14,577 nt of DNA from Candidatus Roizmanbacteria bacterium (GTDB lineage Bacteria; Patescibacteriota; Microgenomatia; UBA1406; GWC2-37-13): contig JANLIS010000040.1 in NCBI GenBank assembly GCA_024653985.1, forward strand, positions 1 to 14,577. Direction: 5' to 3'. The notes beneath the pieces are model-generated. The model was not told where the DNA came from. It saw nothing but the letters and a program-made list of their open reading frames with translations, and did not search any database. The position numbers and the translations under genes are program-made. Shown piece after piece: positions 7,671 to 14,112 of the stretch; positions within the stretch are counted from its first letter, which is position 1, and each line of letters opens with the position of its first letter.

Positions 7671-9191
7671 CTATTTAACTAGTTCAAAAAGTTGGATGGA
7701 CGACTTATTTTCTGGTTTTTCAAATTTTTGTATAAATCGTATCTTTGACGATTTTGGAATGTTTTCTTGATAAGCATAAACCACCAAAACATGTTCGCTG
7801 GTCAATAAATATTTATTGTCAATAAATTCTTTTTCTGTCAGTGGCCAATAAGCGCTGATCGTTATTCTATCCGTTGGTCTGATGAAAGTATCCAATACAT
7901 CGCCCGCCATTCCAAAATTTCCTTCGGTCAATATCTTAACTGGCCTGTCGTAACTAAATTTTCTTGCATATTCAACAACTTCCTTGATCCCATATCCGCT
8001 GCTACCGCCGGTTATATATTGTCCTCGGTCGATCGCAGGTAATGGAATATTCTTATAGTCAAATAAAATCGTGTAATCAAAATAGGCAACAGAAAGAAAA
8101 AATAGAACCATAATTATGGAAGAGATCTTTTGACTTTTTTTAGAAATATATATCAGATAATATGTAAAATAAATTGAAAAAAGACTGGCGAAAAAAATTA
8201 TATAGCGAGGATACATTACCTTTGCCACAAAGCAGAAAATTATGTAGGGAATTAAGGTCCAAGCACTTAAATATAACCCTAAACGAACATTGTTTTTCAA
8301 GAGCATGAACCATCCTGCCAAACCGACTATCACAACAAAGAAAGCCGATTCCATAAGGATATAGTAGGGAATACTATAGAAATTAAACCAGACACTTTTA
8401 AAAGGCTCCTTAATAAGTTCCGGTATCGTATATATGAACGTGTGATTTTTTTCACCGATATAATGGAAAAATGGAGATAGTCTTTGGACGTTGTACATAA
8501 CAACGGCAATAACAGCGCCAATAAAAAATAAAAATAAGTAGTTGATTATTTTTTTGGAAAGATTTGAAATTTTTTCTTTATTTAACAATATGGGAGCTAA
8601 AACTGAAAGACCCATAAAAAACTGAGCAGACGATTTTGCAAGCATGGCCATGCCCGAAGTTATTCCAAAAATTAATGCCACATCAAGGGTCAAATTCCTG
8701 ATCATCAATATTGAAAGAAACAGTATCCAAATTACAAAAGCGTTTATTCCGGAATCCATCAGGGCTAAGCGGTCATAAAAAAGGAAATACGGTGTAAAAA
8801 TATAAAGAAATGAGGCAATATAGGCGGCTTTTTTGCCAAACAGATAAAACATCAATGAGAATAATCCGGTTAAAGCAAAAAATCCGGTTCCGACCGCAAA
8901 TAATCTTCCACCAAGCAAAGCGTTATTTGGAAATAGTTTTAGAAAAGGGATGGTTCCCCAAGTTTGCAAAGGTTGACGGCCATCGGTCAGGGAAATAAAT
9001 CTCCATGCTGGATCATGCCAAGCCACTTTTGCCCAATGAATGTAAATTCCTTCATCTGTAAAGATGGGCAGTTTATCAAGATTGATCAGTCTGGTGGCAA
9101 AGAAGAGAATGATTATTAATGAGATAAAGAGAAGGTCTTTAAAAGTAAATTTTGATTTTAAAAATTTAATGATCTTAAAAATATCAAACAT
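7671..9191 (-). CDS. GT39-family membrane glycosyltransferase (PMT_2 type)
   Basis: 506-residue polytopic glycosyltransferase. The N-terminus is basic and amphipathic (KIIKFLKSKFTFKD), then helix 1 (about 19-33). FTDEGIYIHWAKVAW (44-58) carries the acid pair D46-E47. GRQPLQTWGTIPFL (71-84) ends the outer loop and resembles the PPL motif of other members. The Arg of the next helix is R96. TPYFLFYDRLALMDSGINAFVIW (133-155) supplies the second acidic site, D146, in the classic D-R-x-A-L-M-D-S form. The rest is about nine helices, then a soluble segment (from about 375) with GGSSGYGIKEVVEYAR and a glycine-rich turn, common in PMT_2 proteins. Expected role: transfer from a polyprenyl-phosphate sugar outside the membrane. 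It is separated from the upstream GT39 gene by an 86-nt gap holding a long hairpin, and has no Shine-Dalgarno. Confidence 0.9.
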   Translation of the reverse strand: MFDIFKIIKFLKSKFTFKDLLFISLIIILFFATRLINLDKLPIFTDEGIYIHWAKVAWHDPAWRFISLTDGRQPLQTWGTIPFLKLFPNNALLGGRLFAVGTGFFALTGLFSLMFYLFGKKAAYIASFLYIFTPYFLFYDRLALMDSGINAFVIWILFLSILMIRNLTLDVALIFGITSGMAMLAKSSAQFFMGLSVLAPILLNKEKISNLSKKIINYLFLFFIGAVIAVVMYNVQRLSPFFHYIGEKNHTFIYTIPELIKEPFKSVWFNFYSIPYYILMESAFFVVIVGLAGWFMLLKNNVRLGLYLSAWTLIPYIIFCFVAKVMYPRYIIFFASLFSIYFTYYLIYISKKSQKISSIIMVLFFLSVAYFDYTILFDYKNIPLPAIDRGQYITGGSSGYGIKEVVEYARKFSYDRPVKILTEGNFGMAGDVLDTFIRPTDRITISAYWPLTEKEFIDNKYLLTSEHVLVVYAYQENIPKSSKIRFIQKFEKPENKSSIQLFELVK

Positions 9192-9211
9192 AGTTTAAGT
9201 TTTGAAAGTTC

Positions 9212-9277
9212 GGTATGGTATTTTTTGACCGCCACACCCCACGGGGCCCCTGGCGATTTTCAAAAAATATCAATACC
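9212..9277. other. 66-nt imperfect inverted repeat filling an intergenic gap
   Basis: The gap between two GT39 genes (9192-9277) is mostly a single hairpin. Outer stem GGTAT 9212-9216 pairs with ATACC 9273-9277. Middle stem TATTTTTTGA 9219-9228 pairs with TCAAAAAATA 9260-9269, plus a G-U in RNA. Inner stem CGCCA 9230-9234 pairs with TGGCG 9251-9255. The 16-nt loop is GC-rich (CCCC and GGGG runs) and can pair internally. Small bulges (1/2 and 1/4 nt) separate the stems. On the minus transcript it begins at the base after the TGA stop of the upstream gene and ends 20 nt before the next ATG. No U-run follows it in the transcript, so it is not a standard intrinsic terminator. It could be a processing or stability element, or a decayed mobile palindrome. 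Confidence 0.75.
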
Positions 9278-10444
9278 TCACTTTTTTATAATATTTTTAT
9301 CTACAGTCAATAACTTTAGTACCAATGGAATTATAATATAAATCGGTAAATAAAGGATCATTAGGTAGCGGGGTGAGATAGGGAGTAAGGAAAGATAGGC
9401 GGTTGAAAGAAAGATCCAAACTGCGATTAAAATAGTAGATTGAAATAAAAGGTTGTGTTTTATCTTAAAAGTGTTTATCAGAACATACACGGAAGATGCT
9501 ATTCCCGTAATGAAAAATATCGGCCAGAGAATGTTCCATAGTTCAAATTGAATATAGGTTTTATTTCCCCACCAAACCTTCCATTGGTTGAATAATATAA
9601 GTGTCAGAGCATCACCGATAAATTTACTGCTTTGTACAGAGTTATTTTTCCAAAAAAGAAATATCCATTTTTGTGTGCCGAGGAACGAACGAAGAGAATT
9701 TCCATACATAAAGAAACTTAAATAAGAAAGGGTATAAATTAATCCTGTTATAAAAGCCAGTGAAGATATTATAATAATTATTTTTCTCAGTGACTTTTTC
9801 AATAATATCAAGGTAATGAAAGTTGCTGCCAATACAACAAAGATCGGAAAATAAAGTTTTGTTGAAGACATGGCTCCCAATGCCAACCCCATTGCAACCA
9901 CTTTCCACAGTTGTTCTTTCTTGATCCAAAATATTAAAAATAAAAGATAGAGGACAAGGAAAAAAACTTGAATGATATCAAGAATAGGCGAGTGGATTAT
10001 CTGGTCGACAAACATTGAGTCAAAAGAAACGAGAAGTATTCCAAAACTGGAAAGCAAAGTTGATTTGGTTAAAAAATAAATAATAGAGAATATAAGGACC
10101 AAATTGCCAAAAGCAAAGAAAGCCGATACCAATCTGTTATTCCCCGTGAGCAATGTAAACCAACCGATTATATATTTTCCAAGCGGTGGATGATCGGAAT
10201 TTATCAGGATCGGATTGGTTCCTGTTGCATACCGATAACCAGCATAACTCAAAAGTTCCTCATCAGAGATGGGATTTTTTGATTGAGGTATCACATACTG
10301 GGAATTATTATATTTTTTTTCGTAGAGCTTGGGGTTGAATGATTCAGTAAATATTCCAAGGTTTTGTTTTATCGGATTGATGATATTTACCGCTGCTACA
10401 ACAAAAAAAATTAATGTGGCGATCAGTGATAAATTTTTTTTCAT
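9278..10444 (-). CDS. PMT-type phospholipid-carrier-dependent glycosyltransferase (GT39), compact
   Basis: 388-residue membrane glycosyltransferase that stops right after its last helix, without the soluble tail of its neighbours. After helix 1 the outer region has ISDEELLSYAGY (59-70, D61-E62) and then NSDHPPLGKYIIGWF (82-96). D-H-P-P-L-G-K is the diagnostic loop of protein-O-mannosyltransferase-like GT39 enzymes, so this is the most PMT-like member of the run. The next conserved Arg is R104. FVDQIIHSPILDIIQVFF (145-162) holds the second acidic site (D147 or D156). It would use a polyprenyl-phosphate sugar to modify a protein, lipid or glycan outside the membrane. It starts 1 nt after the stop of the upstream gene, so it is coupled to it, and no Shine-Dalgarno is present. 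Confidence 0.88.
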   Translation of the reverse strand: MKKNLSLIATLIFFVVAAVNIINPIKQNLGIFTESFNPKLYEKKYNNSQYVIPQSKNPISDEELLSYAGYRYATGTNPILINSDHPPLGKYIIGWFTLLTGNNRLVSAFFAFGNLVLIFSIIYFLTKSTLLSSFGILLVSFDSMFVDQIIHSPILDIIQVFFLVLYLLFLIFWIKKEQLWKVVAMGLALGAMSSTKLYFPIFVVLAATFITLILLKKSLRKIIIIISSLAFITGLIYTLSYLSFFMYGNSLRSFLGTQKWIFLFWKNNSVQSSKFIGDALTLILFNQWKVWWGNKTYIQFELWNILWPIFFITGIASSVYVLINTFKIKHNLLFQSTILIAVWIFLSTAYLSLLPISPRYLMILYLPIYIIIPLVLKLLTVDKNIIKK

Positions 10445-10445
10445 T

Positions 10446-11876
10446 TTATTTATATAAATATAGATCTTTGAACTGTTTGCTTAGCTTGATCGATCTGGTA
10501 TTTGATAATAATGATAGATCATTTTCGTTGACAACGAAACATTCATTTGTTTTTGGTTTCACCAGTAGGTCTTTGAATTGACCAACCTCATAGACAAAAT
10601 TCACCTTTTTATCAGAGTAATAAACTATAGACGGGTGGTTTCCCCACCATTCTGACGTGCCTATAAGCAGACCCATACCTTTTAAAGTATCGTGAGTTTG
10701 GCGGCTACCGGAATCGACTAAAACATCGATACTGCTACAAACATTTTTTGAATGAACGGCCAGCATATAGCTATTATCATATGAAGAATAATAGGTATTC
10801 AATAAAGACTTATTCAATATGTTATTTTTAAAGATCGTCCCCACAGTGATCAGAAAAATAACAACAATAAGTAATTTATATTTTTTAATGAGGTCTATAA
10901 AATAAATTCCCAAAAAAGCGAACTGGGCGATAATAGGGTATATATACCAATCAATCTTTGTTTTGGTCAGGTTTAAAAAAAGGAACCATGGAACAAAAAA
11001 TAATGACAATGTGATCGCCAACAGGTTTTTTTTCTTAAATAGATCTCTCAAAATATAGGCGATACTGGCAAGTGACAAGATAACAAGAGCCCCCAATTGA
11101 TTAAACAAAAGGTCAATATAAAATGTCCTCTTCCCAAAGTGCGACTCGATCGAAGCGGTAACTCTTTTTATCATGCTGTCAAAAAAATGTGCCTTGACAA
11201 AAGGCATCTTAAAATAGGCAAGCATTATTACATACCATATCAATAATACGGAAGACTGGATAATGAGAGGGGTAATAAGTTCTTTAAATTGTTTTGGTTT
11301 TATCTGTTTGATAAACAATTGGTAAGTGTAAAGTCCGGCAAAAATTACGACTGGATAAAAGCCCAATAACGATTTGCTCAAAACGCCGATCGCCAAAAAC
11401 AATAATGAGACCCAAAAATTTGAATAGAAGACAATGTAACCCAACCAACCCAAATATAAAAAAACATCAACATTAAGGACCTGCGTCCGCTGTAAAAACA
11501 CACTGGTAAACGAAGTGATAATGACAGTTAACGCAGCCAATATCTGATTTTTTGTCATACGATAGTAGAGGATATACGTCAATCCTAAGACCAAGATAGC
11601 CAAGCTTAAGGTAAATACTCTGGTTGAAAGTTCGGGAGCCTTGGGAAATATGGCTGCAACAATGCCATAGGATAAAGGCACAAGTGGTGGTTTATCAAGC
11701 CAAAAATTTCCTTGCCAAAGCGGGACAAGCGATTTTTCCCTGATCATTTCCCGACCGACCTGAGCATAAATGGTTTCATCCCAATCAAAAAATGGGGTCG
11801 GATGGGAAGTAAGCTTAAAAACTATCAAAAAAAAATAACTGATCAAAAAAACAATAATGAGCCAGTGTTTTTTCAT
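10446..11876 (-). CDS. GT39/ArnT-like membrane glycosyltransferase
   Basis: 476-residue polytopic glycosyltransferase. After helix 1, FFDWDETIYAQVGREMI (29-45) gives the acid pair D33-E34 in the WDE-x-x-YA-x-x-xREM form seen in ArnT/PMT_2 enzymes. NFWLDKPPLVPLSYG (57-71) has the D-K-P-P-L loop of the same group. The next Arg is R86. FLQRTQVLNVDVFLYLGW (127-144) supplies the second acidic position, D137. About ten helices follow, then a soluble end of about 110 residues (from about 365) with two cysteines near 380 and 440. ArnT transfers aminoarabinose to lipid A, but this host type is not expected to have LPS, so only the polyprenyl-P-sugar-dependent chemistry should be inferred. It overlaps the upstream GT39 gene by 4 nt (ATGA, 11873-11876) and lies 1 nt before the next one. 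Confidence 0.9.
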   Translation of the reverse strand: MKKHWLIIVFLISYFFLIVFKLTSHPTPFFDWDETIYAQVGREMIREKSLVPLWQGNFWLDKPPLVPLSYGIVAAIFPKAPELSTRVFTLSLAILVLGLTYILYYRMTKNQILAALTVIITSFTSVFLQRTQVLNVDVFLYLGWLGYIVFYSNFWVSLLFLAIGVLSKSLLGFYPVVIFAGLYTYQLFIKQIKPKQFKELITPLIIQSSVLLIWYVIMLAYFKMPFVKAHFFDSMIKRVTASIESHFGKRTFYIDLLFNQLGALVILSLASIAYILRDLFKKKNLLAITLSLFFVPWFLFLNLTKTKIDWYIYPIIAQFAFLGIYFIDLIKKYKLLIVVIFLITVGTIFKNNILNKSLLNTYYSSYDNSYMLAVHSKNVCSSIDVLVDSGSRQTHDTLKGMGLLIGTSEWWGNHPSIVYYSDKKVNFVYEVGQFKDLLVKPKTNECFVVNENDLSLLSNTRSIKLSKQFKDLYLYK

Positions 11877-13150
11877 GGATTTTTGATTTTAATAGCTTTT
11901 TCTAATGGTAATTTTATCTCAAATGCCTGGTTAAATACAGTTGATTGATATTTAAAATACGTGCGAAGCTCATAAATACCGGAGAAAACGAAGATGAAAA
12001 ATAAAATATTCAGGACAAGGTATTTAGGTTTTTTTATCTTAATTATTTTAGAGAAGAAATTATTTAATGTGACGACAGATAAACCAACGAAGTAAACGAT
12101 CGATGGCAAACTTGTATAGGTTCTGAGCATGTTAGGATTTTCCCAAGAATAGGTCATTAAAGCGGGAAAGATGGAGAGTAAAAAATATGAAAGAAAAAAA
12201 ATGTTCAATTGTTTATCCTTCGAAGCTTTAGCGAAGGAGGACTTGATTGCTATAGCCAATCCGACAATAAACAATATTCCCAAGATAGGATTTAATGCCG
12301 GTTTGTTCGGATAGTTGTGGCGGCCATTAACATCTCCTTTTATATTGAACATCAAAGCAGTTGATGAAATATTTTGCCAGAAGCCAGCCAATTTTTCCTG
12401 AACAGGCATTTCGTGGTTATTCAAAAAAAACTGCTGATCTATACGAGTGTCTTTGTTGGTGAGTAGATAAGAGGTAAGAGGAGTAATAATGATCACAAAG
12501 GGAATTAGAAATAACAATAATTGCTTCATTGTTTCATTGTTCAATTGTTTTTTAAATAACAAATATCCTAATGGCAGGAGAAAAAAAATCCGGCCGGGAG
12601 TATATGAAAGAAAAGAGAGGCCAGCGAATAGACCTGACATCATCAAATAAAAGCTAGACACCGAATTTCTCAAAAAAGGTGTCGTCACTTTTATAACCTC
12701 ATCAAATTTTAGTATAAAATAGATCGATGTCAGCTCTAAAAATAAAAGAAAGGTTGCTTCAAAAGAAAAACGAGCAAAGTTTATAAACCAATGGGAAGAC
12801 AGCAGGGTAAGCGCCAACAGAAATGAAAGTAATTGCCGCTTAAAGATCTTTTTGATTATCAAATAGAAAAGTAATACTGATAAAACTCCAAAGATAGCCG
12901 AAGGAAATCTGAGGGCGAAGGTATTCACCCCAAAGGTTTTTAAGGAACCAAGTATTTTATAGAAATATAAAGTTGAATGACCGGTAGCGAGCTGAGAATA
13001 GGGGATATAGGGTTTTTTATCCAAAGAAAGCGCAAGCTTTGTAAATTCAACTTCATCAAAGCTTAAATTTTTTGGGATCGCTGTGAAGCGATAAAAAATT
13101 AGCAGAGCTGAAATTATTGTTAAAAATAAAATCGGGAAGAACTTTTTCAT
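11873..13150 (-). CDS. GT39-family membrane glycosyltransferase with in-frame palindromic insertion
   Basis: 425-residue polytopic enzyme, first gene of the six-gene GT-C run. LSFDEVEFTKLALSL (29-43) holds the acid pair D32-E33. The outer loop includes ATGHSTLYFY (55-64). The next conserved Arg is R81 (RFPSAIFG). SSHWFINFARFSFEATFLLF (118-137) supplies the second acid, E131. GRHNYPNKPALNP (276-288) and SWENPNMLRTYTSLPS (335-350) are familiar late motifs of this PMT_2 branch. Between two late helices the loop reads SSFAKASKDK (304-313), encoded by a palindrome (12216-12238), evidently an inserted repeat. An earlier loop, KKQLNNETMKQ (200-210), is encoded by low-complexity CAATGAAA-like DNA. 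The start is preceded by TATAAT only 11 nt upstream and no Shine-Dalgarno. The stop overlaps the next gene's start. Confidence 0.9.
   Translation of the reverse strand: MKKFFPILFLTIISALLIFYRFTAIPKNLSFDEVEFTKLALSLDKKPYIPYSQLATGHSTLYFYKILGSLKTFGVNTFALRFPSAIFGVLSVLLFYLIIKKIFKRQLLSFLLALTLLSSHWFINFARFSFEATFLLFLELTSIYFILKFDEVIKVTTPFLRNSVSSFYLMMSGLFAGLSFLSYTPGRIFFLLPLGYLLFKKQLNNETMKQLLLFLIPFVIIITPLTSYLLTNKDTRIDQQFFLNNHEMPVQEKLAGFWQNISSTALMFNIKGDVNGRHNYPNKPALNPILGILFIVGLAIAIKSSFAKASKDKQLNIFFLSYFLLSIFPALMTYSWENPNMLRTYTSLPSIVYFVGLSVVTLNNFFSKIIKIKKPKYLVLNILFFIFVFSGIYELRTYFKYQSTVFNQAFEIKLPLEKAIKIKNP
12216..12238 (-). repeat. Protein-coding palindromic insertion (encodes SSFAKASKDK)
   Basis: Plus-strand TCCTTCG (12216-12222) and CGAAGGA (12232-12238) form a perfect 7-bp stem over a 9-nt loop that itself contains the palindrome AAGCTT. 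Read on the minus strand it gives the core of SSFAKASKDK, in frame, in a loop between membrane helices of the GT39 protein. From memory, near-identical peptides (FAKASxDK) recur in unrelated CPR proteins, comparable to the Rickettsia palindromic elements. The recurrence is recalled, not computed. Confidence 0.7.
12539..12551. repeat. 13-bp direct repeat, second copy of 12202-12214
   Basis: TGTTCAATTGTTT occurs at 12202-12214, next to the palindromic insertion, and again at 12539-12551 in the same GT39 gene. Both encode K-Q-L-N in frame, in polar loops between membrane helices. The second copy continues into CAATGAAA-like low-complexity sequence (12522-12540). It may be a remnant of a short dispersed repeat or chance in AT-rich coding DNA. 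Confidence 0.4.
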
Positions 13151-13161
13151 ATTTCAGATTA

Positions 13162-13167
13162 ATTATA
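13162..13167 (-). promoter_or_regulatory. Candidate -10 box (TATAAT) of the GT39 operon
   Basis: A perfect minus-strand TATAAT ends 11 nt before the ATG at 13150, predicting a leader of about 5 nt. The -35 position would fall in the palindrome at 13181-13208 and shows no consensus. It is supported by its position in front of a six-gene same-strand run. Confidence 0.5.
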
Positions 13168-13180
13168 AGGTATGTTTAGT

Positions 13181-13208
13181 CTGGATTCCCGCCTCCGCGG
13201 GAATGACA
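13181..13208. repeat. Short copy of the GTCATTCCCGC palindrome family (copy 2)
   Basis: ATTCCCGC (13185-13192) and GCGGGAAT (13197-13204) form an 8-bp stem with a CTCC loop, followed by GACA. TGGATTCCCGCC and GCGGGAATGACA are identical to parts of the 86-bp element at 7567-7652; the internal loop is shorter. It lies in the 92-bp divergent gap between the GT39 operon and the nuclease-like gene, between the two predicted -10 boxes, so it could also influence promoter activity. Confidence 0.8.
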
Positions 13209-13230
13209 AGTTACAACCAATACATTTTAG

Positions 13231-13236
13231 TATAAT
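13231..13236 (+). promoter_or_regulatory. Candidate -10 box (TATAAT) for a leaderless transcript
   Basis: A perfect TATAAT ends 6 nt before the A of the ATG at 13243. Usual -10 to start-site spacing places transcription initiation at or beside the start codon, so the mRNA would be leaderless. No clear -35 and no Shine-Dalgarno are visible. TTACAA at 13211 is a weak -35 match at a short 14-bp spacing. Confidence 0.5.
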
Positions 13237-13242
13237 ATTTTA

Positions 13243-14004
13243 ATGTCTCAATATTATAATCCTCGACGAAAATCATATCTTTATACACCCGGTTCACTTT
13301 TTCCCTTTCGTTTAAGCCGTTCTAAAATAGATCTATTCCTAAACTGTCCTCGTTGTTTTTATTTTGACAGACGCCTTGGGGTTGCTCAACCACCAGGGTT
13401 TCCATTTTCCTTGAATTCAGCTGTTGATAAATTATTAAAAAAAGAATTTGATATCCATCGGGCTGATCAAACTCCCCATCCATTAATGAATACCTATCAG
13501 ATCAAGGCAGTTCCATTAAAAGATAAAAATATGGATAAGTGGAGAGATGCTCTTCGTGGTGGGATAGAATTTTTACACAAAGAAACAAATCTGAATATCA
13601 CTGGAGGAATAGATGATATTTGGGTCAATCCGGATGGAGAATTGATAATCGTTGATTATAAAGCTACTTCCAAGGTCGGAGAGGTATCATTGGATGCTGA
13701 TTGGCAGATTGGGTATAAAAGACAGATGGAAATATACCAGTGGTTATTTAGAAAAAATGGTCATAAGGTTTCTTCAACAGGTTATTTTGTTTATTGCAAC
13801 GGTGATGCCGATAAAAAGGCCTTTGATGGAAAACTGGAATTTGATGTGAAAATAATTCCATATGTGGGAGACGACAGCTGGGTTGGAAAAACTATAACTG
13901 ATATTCACAAATGTTTGAATAGTAATAAACTGCCGGCCTCAGGAGCAGATTGTGATTACTGCAAATACAGAGAAGCGATTAAGGAAGTTGAAAAGAACAA
14001 ATAA
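13243..14004 (+). CDS. PD-(D/E)XK nuclease-like protein with two CxxC pairs (Cas4/AddB-like core)
   Basis: 253-residue soluble protein. RLSRSKIDLFLNCPRCFYFDRRLG (positions 23-46) is the helix-plus-cysteine start seen in RecB/Cas4-type nucleases. The core has GGIDDIWVNPDGELIIVDYKATSK (121-144) with D124, then D138-x-K140 as the metal-binding D...D-x-K. QMEIYQWLF (161-169) is the matching motif-IV helix (Q161, Y165). Cysteines 35/38 and 237/240 form two CxxC pairs bracketing the core, where Cas4 and AddB place an Fe-S cluster, although those use one N-terminal and three C-terminal cysteines. Two more, C185 and C224, lie between. It is probably a metal-dependent DNA exonuclease or repair nuclease; DNA cleavage is not proven. 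No cas genes, helicase or CRISPR array is nearby, so a CRISPR role is unsupported. It is transcribed alone, divergently from the GT39 operon. Confidence 0.82.
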   Translation: MSQYYNPRRKSYLYTPGSLFPFRLSRSKIDLFLNCPRCFYFDRRLGVAQPPGFPFSLNSAVDKLLKKEFDIHRADQTPHPLMNTYQIKAVPLKDKNMDKWRDALRGGIEFLHKETNLNITGGIDDIWVNPDGELIIVDYKATSKVGEVSLDADWQIGYKRQMEIYQWLFRKNGHKVSSTGYFVYCNGDADKKAFDGKLEFDVKIIPYVGDDSWVGKTITDIHKCLNSNKLPASGADCDYCKYREAIKEVEKNK

Positions 14005-14112
14005 CCAATAACAAACATCAATTGAATTTTAAATGACAAATAACAAATGTTTTAAACATTTAAATATTTGTAATTTGTTATTCAATTGTTATTTGAATTT
14101 TGTCATTTGTCA
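14005..14112. repeat. AT-rich convergent intergenic region with nested inverted repeats
   Basis: 108-bp gap between two converging genes, built from ACAAAT/ATTTGT and GACAAA/TTTGTC units. AAATGACAAA (14031-14040) pairs exactly with TTTGTCATTT (14099-14108). AATAACAAAT (14039-14048) pairs with ATTTGTTATT (14073-14082), an alternative to the first fold at its edge. AAATGTTT (14045-14052) and AAACATTT (14054-14061) form a near-perfect palindrome. Low GC makes the folds weak, but their nesting suggests a transcription end serving both strands, or expanded repeats. No small ORF is supported. Confidence 0.5.

Noticed and set aside
11712..11948. Open frames antisense to the glycosyltransferase genes (for example 11712-11948, 7084-7329 and 8810-8998 on the plus strand).
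   Set aside because: They lie wholly within well-supported genes on the other strand, have no recognisable domain and end arbitrarily.
12657..12683. GACACC/GGTGTC inverted repeat inside the first GT39 gene.
   Set aside because: Only six base pairs over a 15-nt loop, no second copy, and the encoded peptide looks like ordinary protein; likely chance.
631..13150. Recoded UGA (genetic code 25).
   Set aside because: TGA terminates several genes exactly where families end, including the ATGA overlaps at 5880-5883 and 11873-11876.
13243..14004. Assigning the nuclease-like gene as CRISPR cas4.
   Set aside because: No direct-repeat array or other cas gene is present, and the cysteine pattern differs from Cas4.
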